From Pseudovibrio ascidiaceicola (GTDB lineage: Bacteria > Pseudomonadota > Alphaproteobacteria > Rhizobiales > Stappiaceae), in NCBI RefSeq assembly GCF_900114245.1, contig NZ_FOSK01000002.1:265456-329455 (forward strand): a DNA stretch of 64,000 nt, read 5' to 3'. The notes beneath the pieces are model-generated. The model ran no database searches. It was given only the letters and a program-made list of their open reading frames with translations, and was not told the DNA's origin. The position numbers were made by a program, and so were the translations under genes. Positions within the stretch are counted from its first letter, which is position 1; the number at the start of each line of letters is the position of its first letter. Shown here in pieces: positions 57,700-64,000 of this stretch.

Positions 57700-58449
57700 T
57701 TAGCCGTGACTGGCTTTGGAAGCACGGTACTGGGCTCTGTAGTCAGAGGGTGTCAGGCCGAAGTGTTTTTTGAAGATGTTGGTGAAGGACGAGGCGTTCT
57801 CGTAGCCAACCTGGAAGGCGATGGCGGCGATGGAGTGATCGGATGATCTGAGTAATGTGAGCGCTTTATCCAGACGCATCTCCAGCTGGAGTTGTTTCGG
57901 GGATTTGCCGTAGGAGGCTTTGAGTTTCTTTTGCAGGCTGCTGACCGAGAAGCCGCCCTCTTTCGCGATATCCGAGATCTTGTTGTGAGTGGGCAGTTGC
58001 TCTTTTACGCTCTGCAATCGCTTTGTGACTGTGCGTTGATTGAGGAAGTCAGTCGTCCGACCTGTTGCCAGTTCAAGCGCTGTGTTCAGGATGGAGGCAG
58101 TGCCGTTTTCGTCTACCACAAACGTGTCTGCGAGTGAGGCGACGAAGTTGAGGTACTTTAGTGCGAGTGGTGAAAGTTCCTGGTGGCAGTCGTTTGCGTG
58201 TCGGAAGAATTGAGAGATGGCTGCTCTGTCGCTGACATCGATGATCAGGAAGCGGCTGCCGGAGGTTGTTTCGCTGTCATGCAGGGTTTCTGGTGCGATG
58301 AGACCGACGGAGCCGACTGTGAGTTCCTTGAAGTGGCCGCCTATTTCAATCTGCATTTCGCCCTTTAACGGAACAACAGCCTGCGCGAACGCATGGTGGT
58401 GTCCGAGTTCCAGCCGGTCATATTCACGGATGACAGCTTGATAGGGCAT
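57700..58449 (-). CDS. AraC family transcriptional regulator
   Basis: A 249-residue AraC regulator. The N-terminal cupin-like domain runs from HHHAFAQAVVPLKGEM to the middle, and the C-terminal double HTH contains KISDIAKEGGFSVSSLQKKLKASYG and IAAIAFQVGYENASSFTNIFKKHFGLTPSDYR. It is divergent from the DMT exporter gene and 172 nt upstream of the PLP gene on the same strand, so both may be its targets. The effector is unknown. Confidence 0.9.
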   Translation of the reverse strand: MPYQAVIREYDRLELGHHHAFAQAVVPLKGEMQIEIGGHFKELTVGSVGLIAPETLHDSETTSGSRFLIIDVSDRAAISQFFRHANDCHQELSPLALKYLNFVASLADTFVVDENGTASILNTALELATGRTTDFLNQRTVTKRLQSVKEQLPTHNKISDIAKEGGFSVSSLQKKLKASYGKSPKQLQLEMRLDKALTLLRSSDHSIAAIAFQVGYENASSFTNIFKKHFGLTPSDYRAQYRASKASHG

Positions 58450-58573
58450 GACTTAGTTCCAAATCTCCATTCATAGTCCATAGGCTTGTTAAGAGGACTG
58501 CTCGCTCAGGGATACAGTGCCCACTCGAAAATCTCAAAAAGAAAATCTATTTCCTATTTTGCCTAATTCTAAT

Positions 58574-58657
58574 ATGCAGGAAATGGGGCAGGATCTGGTC
58601 GGTCTCGTTGGAACCTCCAGCGATGTGATGGCCCCAATCTTCAAGCGGAATTTTTAA
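58574..58657 (+). CDS. Short upstream ORF overlapping the DMT exporter start
   Basis: A 27-codon frame starts at ATG 58574 (MQEMGQDLVGLVGTSSDVM and so on) and its TAA shares one base with the ATG of the exporter (TAATG). It is not a known family. It could be a leader peptide that couples translation of the exporter, or a chance frame. No other candidate ribosome-binding site for the exporter is convincing apart from GGAA. Treat as speculative. Confidence 0.4.
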   Translation: MQEMGQDLVGLVGTSSDVMAPIFKRNF

Positions 58658-59553
58658 TGCTACAGAACCAAACAGCTGGCAAGGTCAGCGCTGCGACTTC
58701 CATCGGGAGTATCTCCATTGTGCTATGGGGCACGCTTGCTGTGCTGACCAAGCTGACAGGCGATCAGTTTCCGCCGTTTCAGCTGCTGGCCATGACGTTT
58801 ACGGTGGCGACGCTCACACTCTCCGGCAAACTATTGACGGGCAAGGCTGATGTGCGTTCCGCCTTCAAACTACCTCTCACCGGATGGCTGCTTGGTGTTG
58901 GCGGATTGTTTGGTTTCCATGCCCTGTACTTCGTTGCTTTGCAGAATGCGCCTGCTGTTGAAGCGGGACTGATCGCCTACATCTGGCCGTTGCTCATTGT
59001 ATTGTTCTCTGCCTTGCTGCCGGGAGAAACCATCACAAAATGGCATGTTGGCGGCGCTCTTGTCGCGCTGGCTGGATATTGGGTTTTGCTGGGCTGGGAC
59101 AGTTCTGCAGGCAATCTGCAATGGGAGTATGTTGTTGGCTATGTGGCGGCGGCTGGTTGTGCATTGATCTGGTCCAGCTATTCCGTTTTAAGCCGACTGA
59201 TCAAGAACACCTCTTCTGATGCGGTGATCGGCTATTGTGCTTTAACTGCTGTGTTTGGGTGGCTCGCACACTTTCTCTGGGAGACCACCGCCGTCCCTCA
59301 AGACCTCACCCAAATCATCGCTGTGATTGGTCTAGGGTTGGGACCAGTGGGCATTGCCTTTTACACTTGGGACTTTGGCGTGAAGCACGGCAACGTACAA
59401 CTGCTCGGTGTCCTCGCCTATGGTGCGCCTTTGATCTCGACACTTCTGCTGATTGTATTTGGCGAAGGCACCCTTGCAGTAAACATCGTGATCGCAGCAC
59501 TGGCAATTGCAGGCGGGTCCTTGATTGCGGCGAAAAGTGCAAGTAAATATTGA
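58657..59553 (+). CDS. DMT superfamily (EamA domain) exporter
   Basis: A 298-residue drug/metabolite transporter with ten predicted helices in two EamA repeats. Recognisable segments are SIVLWGTLAVLTKLTGDQFPPF, ALQNAPAVEAGLIAYIWPLLIVLFSALLPGE and GPVGIAFYTWDFGVKHGN. Members export amino acids, including cysteine and aromatic residues (YdeD, YddG), so with the adjacent PLP gene a thiol or amino-acid exporter is plausible, but not shown. It is divergent from the AraC gene, which probably controls it. Confidence 0.9.
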   Translation: MLQNQTAGKVSAATSIGSISIVLWGTLAVLTKLTGDQFPPFQLLAMTFTVATLTLSGKLLTGKADVRSAFKLPLTGWLLGVGGLFGFHALYFVALQNAPAVEAGLIAYIWPLLIVLFSALLPGETITKWHVGGALVALAGYWVLLGWDSSAGNLQWEYVVGYVAAAGCALIWSSYSVLSRLIKNTSSDAVIGYCALTAVFGWLAHFLWETTAVPQDLTQIIAVIGLGLGPVGIAFYTWDFGVKHGNVQLLGVLAYGAPLISTLLLIVFGEGTLAVNIVIAALAIAGGSLIAAKSASKY

Positions 59554-59628
59554 GGCCAATTTTCGCTGCATTTCTGGCTCTATTATTCTCCACTACTCGA
59601 ATCGCAAGGTTTTTCAATAGGATATTTT

Positions 59629-60213
59629 ATGAGCAATAATAGTATTAAGTTTTATCAGGATAATGCCAGCGAATACGCGACGCACAAGAGCCAGCCTAAC
59701 TCCATGCTGTTTCCATTCCTCAAGCAGTGCAAAGCAGGCGGACGGATTTTGGAACTTGGAACAGGTGCGGGTGTTGACGCCCAAGCCATTCTTGAAGCAG
59801 GCTTTGAGCTTGATGCAACTGATGGCTCATCAGAGTTGGCAGCTCTGGCGACACAACGCCTTGGTCAGGAGGTCAAGGTGATGATGTTTGGTGATCTAGC
59901 TGCAATCAATACCTATGACGGTGTATATGCCTGCGCCTCGCTTACACATGCCTTGAGAGAGGATCTGCCGTCTATCTGTGAGAAGATCTATAGCGCTTTA
60001 ATCCTAGGAGGTTTGGTCTGGGCCAGCTTTAAAGTGGGCACTCATGACGGCACCGACCGCTTCGGCCGCTACTACAACTACATATCAAAGGATGAGTTGG
60101 ATACTTATTGGAAACAAGCGGGTCCATGGTCTTCTATCGCCTATGAGAGTTGGGAGGGCAGCGGGTTTGACAAAGTACCGACCAGCTGGGTTGCTATCAC
60201 TGCAACCAAATAA
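59629..60213 (+). CDS. Class I SAM-dependent methyltransferase
   Basis: A 194-residue methyltransferase. The SAM-binding motif I is RILELGTGAGVDAQAI, with motif II EAGFELDATDGSSEL and the acceptor loop VYACASLTHALREDLPSI. The C-terminal half has SFKVGTHDGTDRFGRYYNYI. The target, probably a small molecule, is unknown. It lies 76 nt after the DMT exporter and 54 nt before the nucleotidyltransferase gene on the same strand, suggesting a small operon. Confidence 0.88.
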   Translation: MSNNSIKFYQDNASEYATHKSQPNSMLFPFLKQCKAGGRILELGTGAGVDAQAILEAGFELDATDGSSELAALATQRLGQEVKVMMFGDLAAINTYDGVYACASLTHALREDLPSICEKIYSALILGGLVWASFKVGTHDGTDRFGRYYNYISKDELDTYWKQAGPWSSIAYESWEGSGFDKVPTSWVAITATK

Positions 60214-60267
60214 CTGCTGAAGCACAATCGTTGTTGAGTTGCGGTTCGGTTAAGCTGTCGGGGGACC

Positions 60268-61095
60268 ATGGAGACTTTTCAAACCATAGCGCCAAATGTG
60301 AGGCCAGTTGGGCGACTTTCTGACGCCGACGAGCACGGAATGCTACCCGTCATTGGTCAAGCCCCAGAAGAACCATTGCTAAGTGAGTTAGCTAATGTTG
60401 CAGAGGAACTTCAAGCCCAATTGGGCGAACAGTTTCACAGTCTGGCAGTTCGCGGCTCAGCCTCTCGGCAAACCTTTGTCAAAGGCGTGTCTGATATAGA
60501 CTTGATCATCTTTGCACAAAGCTCAGAAGTTCCAAATCTATTCCCAAGCCATTGGATCACTCAGACATCAGAAATCGACTTGGAATGGATCAAGCCTGAA
60601 GATTTTCTGTTTTCCTCTAAGTATCGTTGGTTGAGGTTTTCACTCAGTTTTTCCGGATATTGTTTTGGTCCTCAGAGTATTCTGAGTAAGCTGCCTGCCC
60701 CATCTCTTGGACCGCACGCGATCGCCCATCTTCATGGAGCCCACAAATGGGCTACATCATGGAAGATTTTTTTCAGCGAAGCTCAAACTGATGCTGAACG
60801 TAAACGCGTATGCAGCTGGTTGATGAAGCGAATTGTTCGTTCGCTTTTTGAAGCAGAAATGTTGGTGTTGAATGTTTACTCCCGAGACATTTTTCCATGC
60901 GCGAACGTCGCTTCCTCTGCCTTTCCGCAGTACTCATCGATGATTTGGCAGGCCGCAGAACTTGCAATAGCTCCGTCATCAGAGTTTCAAAAAATCTCTG
61001 AGGTTGCCGAGACTTTGCTTCCGTTCCTGCTCAAGTTGCAGTCAGAGCAAAGATTGAGATGCCTCAATCCCGTTTCCCCTGAAAGAACGCTTTGA
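60268..61095 (+). CDS. Nucleotidyltransferase-fold protein (NTP_transf_2)
   Basis: A 275-residue protein with a polymerase-beta-type nucleotidyltransferase core near residues 55-90: LAVRGSASRQTFVKGVSDIDLIIF, where GS and DxD bind Mg-NTP. The rest is largely helical (WATSWKIFFSEAQTDAERKRVCSWL), as in kanamycin-type nucleotidyltransferases. It could modify a small molecule or a protein; a toxin role is not supported by a small antitoxin neighbour. Its stop overlaps the convergent tadA stop by 32 nt. Confidence 0.8.
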   Translation: METFQTIAPNVRPVGRLSDADEHGMLPVIGQAPEEPLLSELANVAEELQAQLGEQFHSLAVRGSASRQTFVKGVSDIDLIIFAQSSEVPNLFPSHWITQTSEIDLEWIKPEDFLFSSKYRWLRFSLSFSGYCFGPQSILSKLPAPSLGPHAIAHLHGAHKWATSWKIFFSEAQTDAERKRVCSWLMKRIVRSLFEAEMLVLNVYSRDIFPCANVASSAFPQYSSMIWQAAELAIAPSSEFQKISEVAETLLPFLLKLQSEQRLRCLNPVSPERTL

Positions 61096-61525
61096 GCATT
61101 GTGGCTGAGTCTGTTTCGGCGAGGCCGGAGTAGACGTCGGGGGTGTGGTGGCAGGTTGGGGAGGAGTAGAAGCGGACGCCGTGGTCTACGCCGCCGCCTT
61201 TGGCATCCCCTGCCCCATAATAGAGTCTGCGGATGCGGGCGAAGGAAATGGCAGCGGCACACATTGGGCATGGTTCCAGCGTCACGTAAAGATCGCAACC
61301 TTCCAACCGCTGAGAACTGAGCTTCTTTCCGGCTTCGCGAATGGCCAGCACTTCTGCGTGGGCGGTGGGGTCATTCAGCTCCAGTGTGCGGTTGCCCGCA
61401 GAGGATAAGACACTTCCATCTTTCACCACAACACAGCCAATGGGGACTTCGCCGCGCATTTCTGCTGCGCGCGCTTGCTCCAATGCCAGATCCATAAAAG
61501 TAGAGTTCAATGTGGGCGTCTTCAT
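61064..61525 (-). CDS. tadA: tRNA-specific adenosine deaminase
   Basis: Converts the wobble adenosine of tRNA-Arg(ACG) to inosine. The zinc and catalytic motifs are intact: HAEVLAIREAG (His and catalytic Glu) and EPCPMCAAAISFARIRRLYYGA (PCxxC). The ATG at 61525 (MKTPTLNSTFMDLALEQARAAE) gives 153 residues; a downstream ATG at 61495 would also work, and the longer frame to 61702 has no homology. Its last 32 nt overlap the convergent nucleotidyltransferase gene. Confidence 0.95.
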   Translation of the reverse strand: MKTPTLNSTFMDLALEQARAAEMRGEVPIGCVVVKDGSVLSSAGNRTLELNDPTAHAEVLAIREAGKKLSSQRLEGCDLYVTLEPCPMCAAAISFARIRRLYYGAGDAKGGGVDHGVRFYSSPTCHHTPDVYSGLAETDSATMLKAFFQGKRD

Positions 61526-62105
61526 AGGGGCCAAGCTAGTGCGTATTGGTGAAAAGTGGAAGCAGGTTTTGGATAAAGACATGCAAAACAAGAGATAAAG
61601 CGGTTCAACAACAGCTGGCCCTATGCCTAATGCAGCTGTTCTGGTCGCACAAGCTGCCATCATTTGTGAAAGTGTCAGGAGTGTCTGAGCCAACAAAATC
61701 ATAAAAAAATTCCAGAGTCTGCTTTTGCCCCTTTGCCAACTGGCGCCGCTTAGGGTATGACCGGGTTAGGTCACGCCCGCGTTTTGAATGCATCCACGCG
61801 TCGTGCTCCGATTTCTTTTTATGAGTGAATTCTTATCGTCTGGTTCTATGCAATCAAACGGAATGCACTCTAGAGCACGTCGCGTTCATTAGCATTCACG
61901 CATCGTGCTCTGACATCTTTGGTGAGCGAATTCTTCTCGTTTGATTGAATCCAATCAAACGGAACGCGCTCTAACGACATTCGAATATTGTGTGGCATCT
62001 GGCAGACTGCTGGGCAGCCAAGGCGGTGACGCCTATGCGAGCTCATCCAGTGTATCTGATCAGAGTGTAGAAAGTTAAAGGCCCCGGTTCGCCGGGCAAG
62101 AGCCA
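61526..62105. other. Intergenic region between tadA and rluB
   Basis: A 580-nt gap without a credible gene. It holds two copies of a roughly 100-nt repeat (61796-61980) and, at the end, the leader of the rluB gene. Short frames here lack ribosome-binding sites and protein-like sequence. Confidence 0.7.
61796..61980. repeat. Two tandem copies of a dispersed-type repeat with an inverted core
   Basis: Two related units of about 100 nt start at the TCGTGCTC blocks 61801 and 61903 (period 101-102) and include GTGAATTCTTATCG/GCGAATTCTTCTCG, then AATCAAACGGAA and CACTCT/GCGCTCT. In the second, CGTTTGATTG (61938-61947) and CAATCAAACG (61952-61961) form a perfect 10-bp hairpin with a 4-nt loop. The same end sequence GAACACGCTCTAA occurs near 45717. 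The style resembles short intergenic repeats of rhizobial relatives, which is inference. Confidence 0.7.
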
Positions 62106-64000
62106 ATGAAAAACAGCGGTAAAAAACCATCTAGCTCCCCCCGCAAATCTGGCGAGCAGACCAAAAAATCCTCCGGCGACAAAAAACCAAAAGAAACAGC
62201 GACCGTTGCAGGTGAACGCATTGCTAAAGCAATGGCACGTGCAGGTCTATGTTCTCGCCGTGATGCAGAAACATGGATTGAAGCTGGCCGTGTCAGCGTC
62301 AACGGCACCGTGCTGGAAACACCAGCTTTTACCGTTACCCAGAAAGACAAGGTTGTCGTTGATGGCAAACCTCTGCCAACCCGTGAGCGGACGCGCCTTT
62401 GGCTCTTCCATAAACCACGTGGCACGGTAACCACCAATAAAGACCCTGAGGGTCGTAAAACTGTTTTCGATATTCTGCCTGCTGACATGCCACGCGTTGT
62501 GACTGTTGGCCGCCTGGACATCAACACTGAAGGTTTGCTGCTGCTGACCAATGACGGTGGCCTTTCCCGCGTGATTGAATTGCCTGCAACTGGCTGGCTG
62601 CGCCGCTACCGCGTGCGCGCCTACGGTAAGGTGACTCAAGAGCAGCTGGATGCCCTGAAAGATGGCGTTGCCATTGACGGTGTTCTGTATGGCGCTATTG
62701 AAGCGACACTGGACACTGAAAAGGGCGACAACGTTTGGCTGACCATTGGCCTGCGTGAAGGCAAGAACCGCGAAGTTAAGCGCATTCTTGAGCATCTTGA
62801 CCTTTCTGTGAACCGCTTGATCCGTATTTCCTTTGGTCCGTTCCAGCTGGGCGACCTTGGTGACGGTGAGCTGCAGGAAATCCGTGGCCGCGTGCTGCGC
62901 GATCAGCTGGGTGAACGCCTTGTATCTGAAGCTGACCTGGACTTTGACGCTCCTATCGTCAACCAGATGGATACCCGGACCAGCAAGCAAGCTGAGTTGA
63001 AGAAGAAAAAGAAATCTTCCGGTGGTGCCGGCGGTGGCTGGATCAGCGCAAAAGATGCTGCTGCTGTGCTTGCAAAGAATAAGAGCAAACCGCTGCGCCA
63101 TGGCAGTGACAAGAGAGATGGTGACGGCGAGCGCTCTGAGCAGAACCCATTTGGTGACCGCAAGCGCGTTGGTGTGAAACCAACCTTTGGCGATCGCAAA
63201 CCTTCTGAAGACCGTGGTGAGCGTAAATCATTCGGTGACCGCGATCGCGGTGATCGTAAGCCATTCGGCGATCGTGATCGCGGCGAGCGCAAGTCATTTG
63301 GTGACCGTGATCGTGGTGAACGCAAGTCATTTGGTGATCGTGACCGCGGCGACCGCAAATCATTCGGCGATCGTGACCGTCAGGCTGGGCCTTCCCGCTT
63401 TGGCAGCAACGAGCGTGGTGGTTACAGCAAGCCGCGCCGCGTGTTCAGCGCAGACGGCAGCGTAGATACATACACTCCAAGTTTTGACGAGGACGAAGGC
63501 AGAAGCGCTGCTAAGCGTAAGCCGGAAGAGCGTCGTTTTGGCACCCGCACCAAGCGCGGTGATTTCGATCTGGCTCATGGCGGTACAAAACGTTCAGCTG
63601 AGGCAGATGCTCCAAAACGTGACGGTCGTCGTGATGGTGGCTTTAACCCAGCAGACAACGCAGGTTATTCTGGCGATACCGGCCCAACACCGGGTGAGCG
63701 CCGCTTCTCCAACCGTCGTTCACGCGATGATGGACCTTCTGATGAAAAGCGTGGTGGCTTCAATAAGGGACCACGCGGCGATAAGCGCGAAGGTGGTCGT
63801 GACGGTGGTCGCGATGGTGATAAGCGCGGCTTCAGCAAAGGTTCTCGTGACGGCGGTCGTGATGGCGAAAAGCGCGGCTTCAGCAAAGGCCCTCGTGAAG
63901 GTGGCCGTGACGGCGAAAAGCGCGGCTTCAGCAAAGGCCCTCGTGAGGGTGGCCGTGATGGCGAAAAGCGCGGTTTCAGCAAAGGCCCTCGTGAAGGTGG
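62106..64000 (+). CDS. rluB: RluB/RsuA-type pseudouridine synthase with long repetitive tail (3' end beyond window)
   Basis: Ribosomal large-subunit pseudouridine synthase, truncated by the window end (631 codons read, frame open). An S4 RNA-binding domain (about residues 36-85, [22 protein letters not shown]) precedes the catalytic domain; the catalytic Asp138 is in [19 protein letters not shown], and [15 protein letters not shown] follows. After about residue 275 the chain becomes a disordered, Arg/Gly/Asp-rich tail. It contains five 11-residue repeats near 63222-63380 and four 16-residue repeats from 63807, which continue past the window. RluB of E. coli also has a short basic tail; this one is far longer. 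Confidence 0.9.
   Translation, partial: MKNSGKKPSSSPRKSGEQTKKSSGDKKPKETATVAGERIAKAMARAGLCSRRDAETWIEAGRVSVNGTVLETPAFTVTQKDKVVVDGKPLPTRERTRLWLFHKPRGTVTTNKDPEGRKTVFDILPADMPRVVTVGRLDINTEGLLLLTNDGGLSRVIELPATGWLRRYRVRAYGKVTQEQLDALKDGVAIDGVLYGAIEATLDTEKGDNVWLTIGLREGKNREVKRILEHLDLSVNRLIRISFGPFQLGDLGDGELQEIRGRVLRDQLGERLVSEADLDFDAPIVNQMDTRTSKQAELKKKKKSSGGAGGGWISAKDAAAVLAKNKSKPLRHGSDKRDGDGERSEQNPFGDRKRVGVKPTFGDRKPSEDRGERKSFGDRDRGDRKPFGDRDRGERKSFGDRDRGERKSFGDRDRGDRKSFGDRDRQAGPSRFGSNERGGYSKPRRVFSADGSVDTYTPSFDEDEGRSAAKRKPEERRFGTRTKRGDFDLAHGGTKRSAEADAPKRDGRRDGGFNPADNAGYSGDTGPTPGERRFSNRRSRDDGPSDEKRGGFNKGPRGDKREGGRDGGRDGDKRGFSKGSRDGGRDGEKRGFSKGPREGGRDGEKRGFSKGPREGGRDGEKRGFSKGPREG
63222..63380 (+). repeat. 33-nt in-frame repeats in the rluB tail
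   Basis: Five units of 33 nt (11 codons, like [11 protein letters not shown]) follow each other at 63222, 63255, 63288, 63321 and 63354, the last partial. Synonymous changes between units show that the peptide, not only the DNA, is kept. Confidence 0.9.
63807..64000 (+). repeat. 48-nt in-frame repeats in the rluB tail
   Basis: Four units of 48 nt (16 codons, [16 protein letters not shown] type) lie at 63807, 63855, 63903 and 63951, and the array runs past the window end. The later units are nearly identical in DNA, which suggests recent expansion. Confidence 0.93.

Noticed and set aside
63665..63982. A Pro/Arg-rich minus-strand frame opposite the rluB repeats
   Set aside because: It is the reverse complement of the repeat array, has no start signal and arises from the repeat itself.
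63222..64000. Regular repeats resembling a CRISPR array
   Set aside because: The repeats are in frame within rluB, keep the peptide sequence and have no spacers. No cas gene is near.
1..64000. tRNA, rRNA, transposase or prophage genes
   Set aside because: I looked in the intergenic gaps and found no cloverleaf-like sequence, inverted-repeat-bounded element or phage gene. This is a by-eye check, and a tRNAscan or ISfinder run would be decisive.

Overview
This is a gene-dense chromosomal stretch from an alphaproteobacterium. Four things point to the class: the aa3 oxidase cluster order (ctaC, ctaD, ctaB, a CoxF-type small protein, ctaG, ctaE, DUF983, SURF1), the lipid A/KDO block (tldE, cysQ, DUF4170, DUF374 acyltransferase, waaA, lpxK, DUF2093), the Irr-type Fur regulator, and several small families largely confined to this class (DUF2093, DUF4170, DUF6101, IalB). 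Moderate GC and the mix of families suggest a marine Stappiaceae member (Pseudovibrio-like), but that genus-level guess is inference. I saw no transposase, phage, CRISPR array, tRNA or rRNA.

Layout. 0.2-5.2 kb: glycine cleavage operon gcvT-gcvH-gcvPA-gcvPB (minus strand) behind a tandem glycine riboswitch. 5.3-9.5 kb: a lipoprotein, then ispH-thrB-rnhA-lipid kinase (plus). 9.8-18.5 kb: PilZ protein, D-Ala-D-Ala carboxypeptidase, a large 7TM-PAS-GGDEF-EAL protein, acetyltransferase, M16 peptidase-thrC, YqgE. 18.7-20.2 kb: DsbD-alpha-like protein and peroxiredoxin. 20.2-27.3 kb: cytochrome c oxidase operon (minus) with an FNR-like box in its upstream region. 27.8-32.9 kb: IalB, DinB, two LysE exporters, TldD, transglutaminase-like protein. 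33.1-38.9 kb: two tandem CPA2 antiporters with RCK domains, then a metal-type MerR next to a MATE pump. 39.0-44.7 kb: lipid A/KDO block. 45.0-48.6 kb: DUF6101, ubiA, acetyltransferase, purD. 48.9-53.9 kb: LuxR solo, patatin-like protein, fdhD and a YdeP-type molybdoenzyme. 54.0-61.5 kb: accessory-looking region with Irr, DUF302, a broken duplicate of a PLP gene, a secreted VOC protein, the intact PLP gene, AraC, a DMT exporter, a methyltransferase, a nucleotidyltransferase and tadA. 61.8-64.0 kb: an intergenic repeat and the start of an RluB-type pseudouridine synthase with a long repetitive tail that runs off the window.

Working together: the gcv operon responds to glycine; the cta genes encode and assemble the terminal oxidase (heme O synthesis by CtaB, CuB insertion by CtaG, SURF1); the waaA/lpxK block builds the inner core of LPS; FdhD probably matures the adjacent molybdoenzyme. 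The least explained parts are the 54-59 kb thiol/PLP neighbourhood, the 27-codon ORF that overlaps the DMT exporter start, the MerR-MATE pair and the RluB repeat tail.
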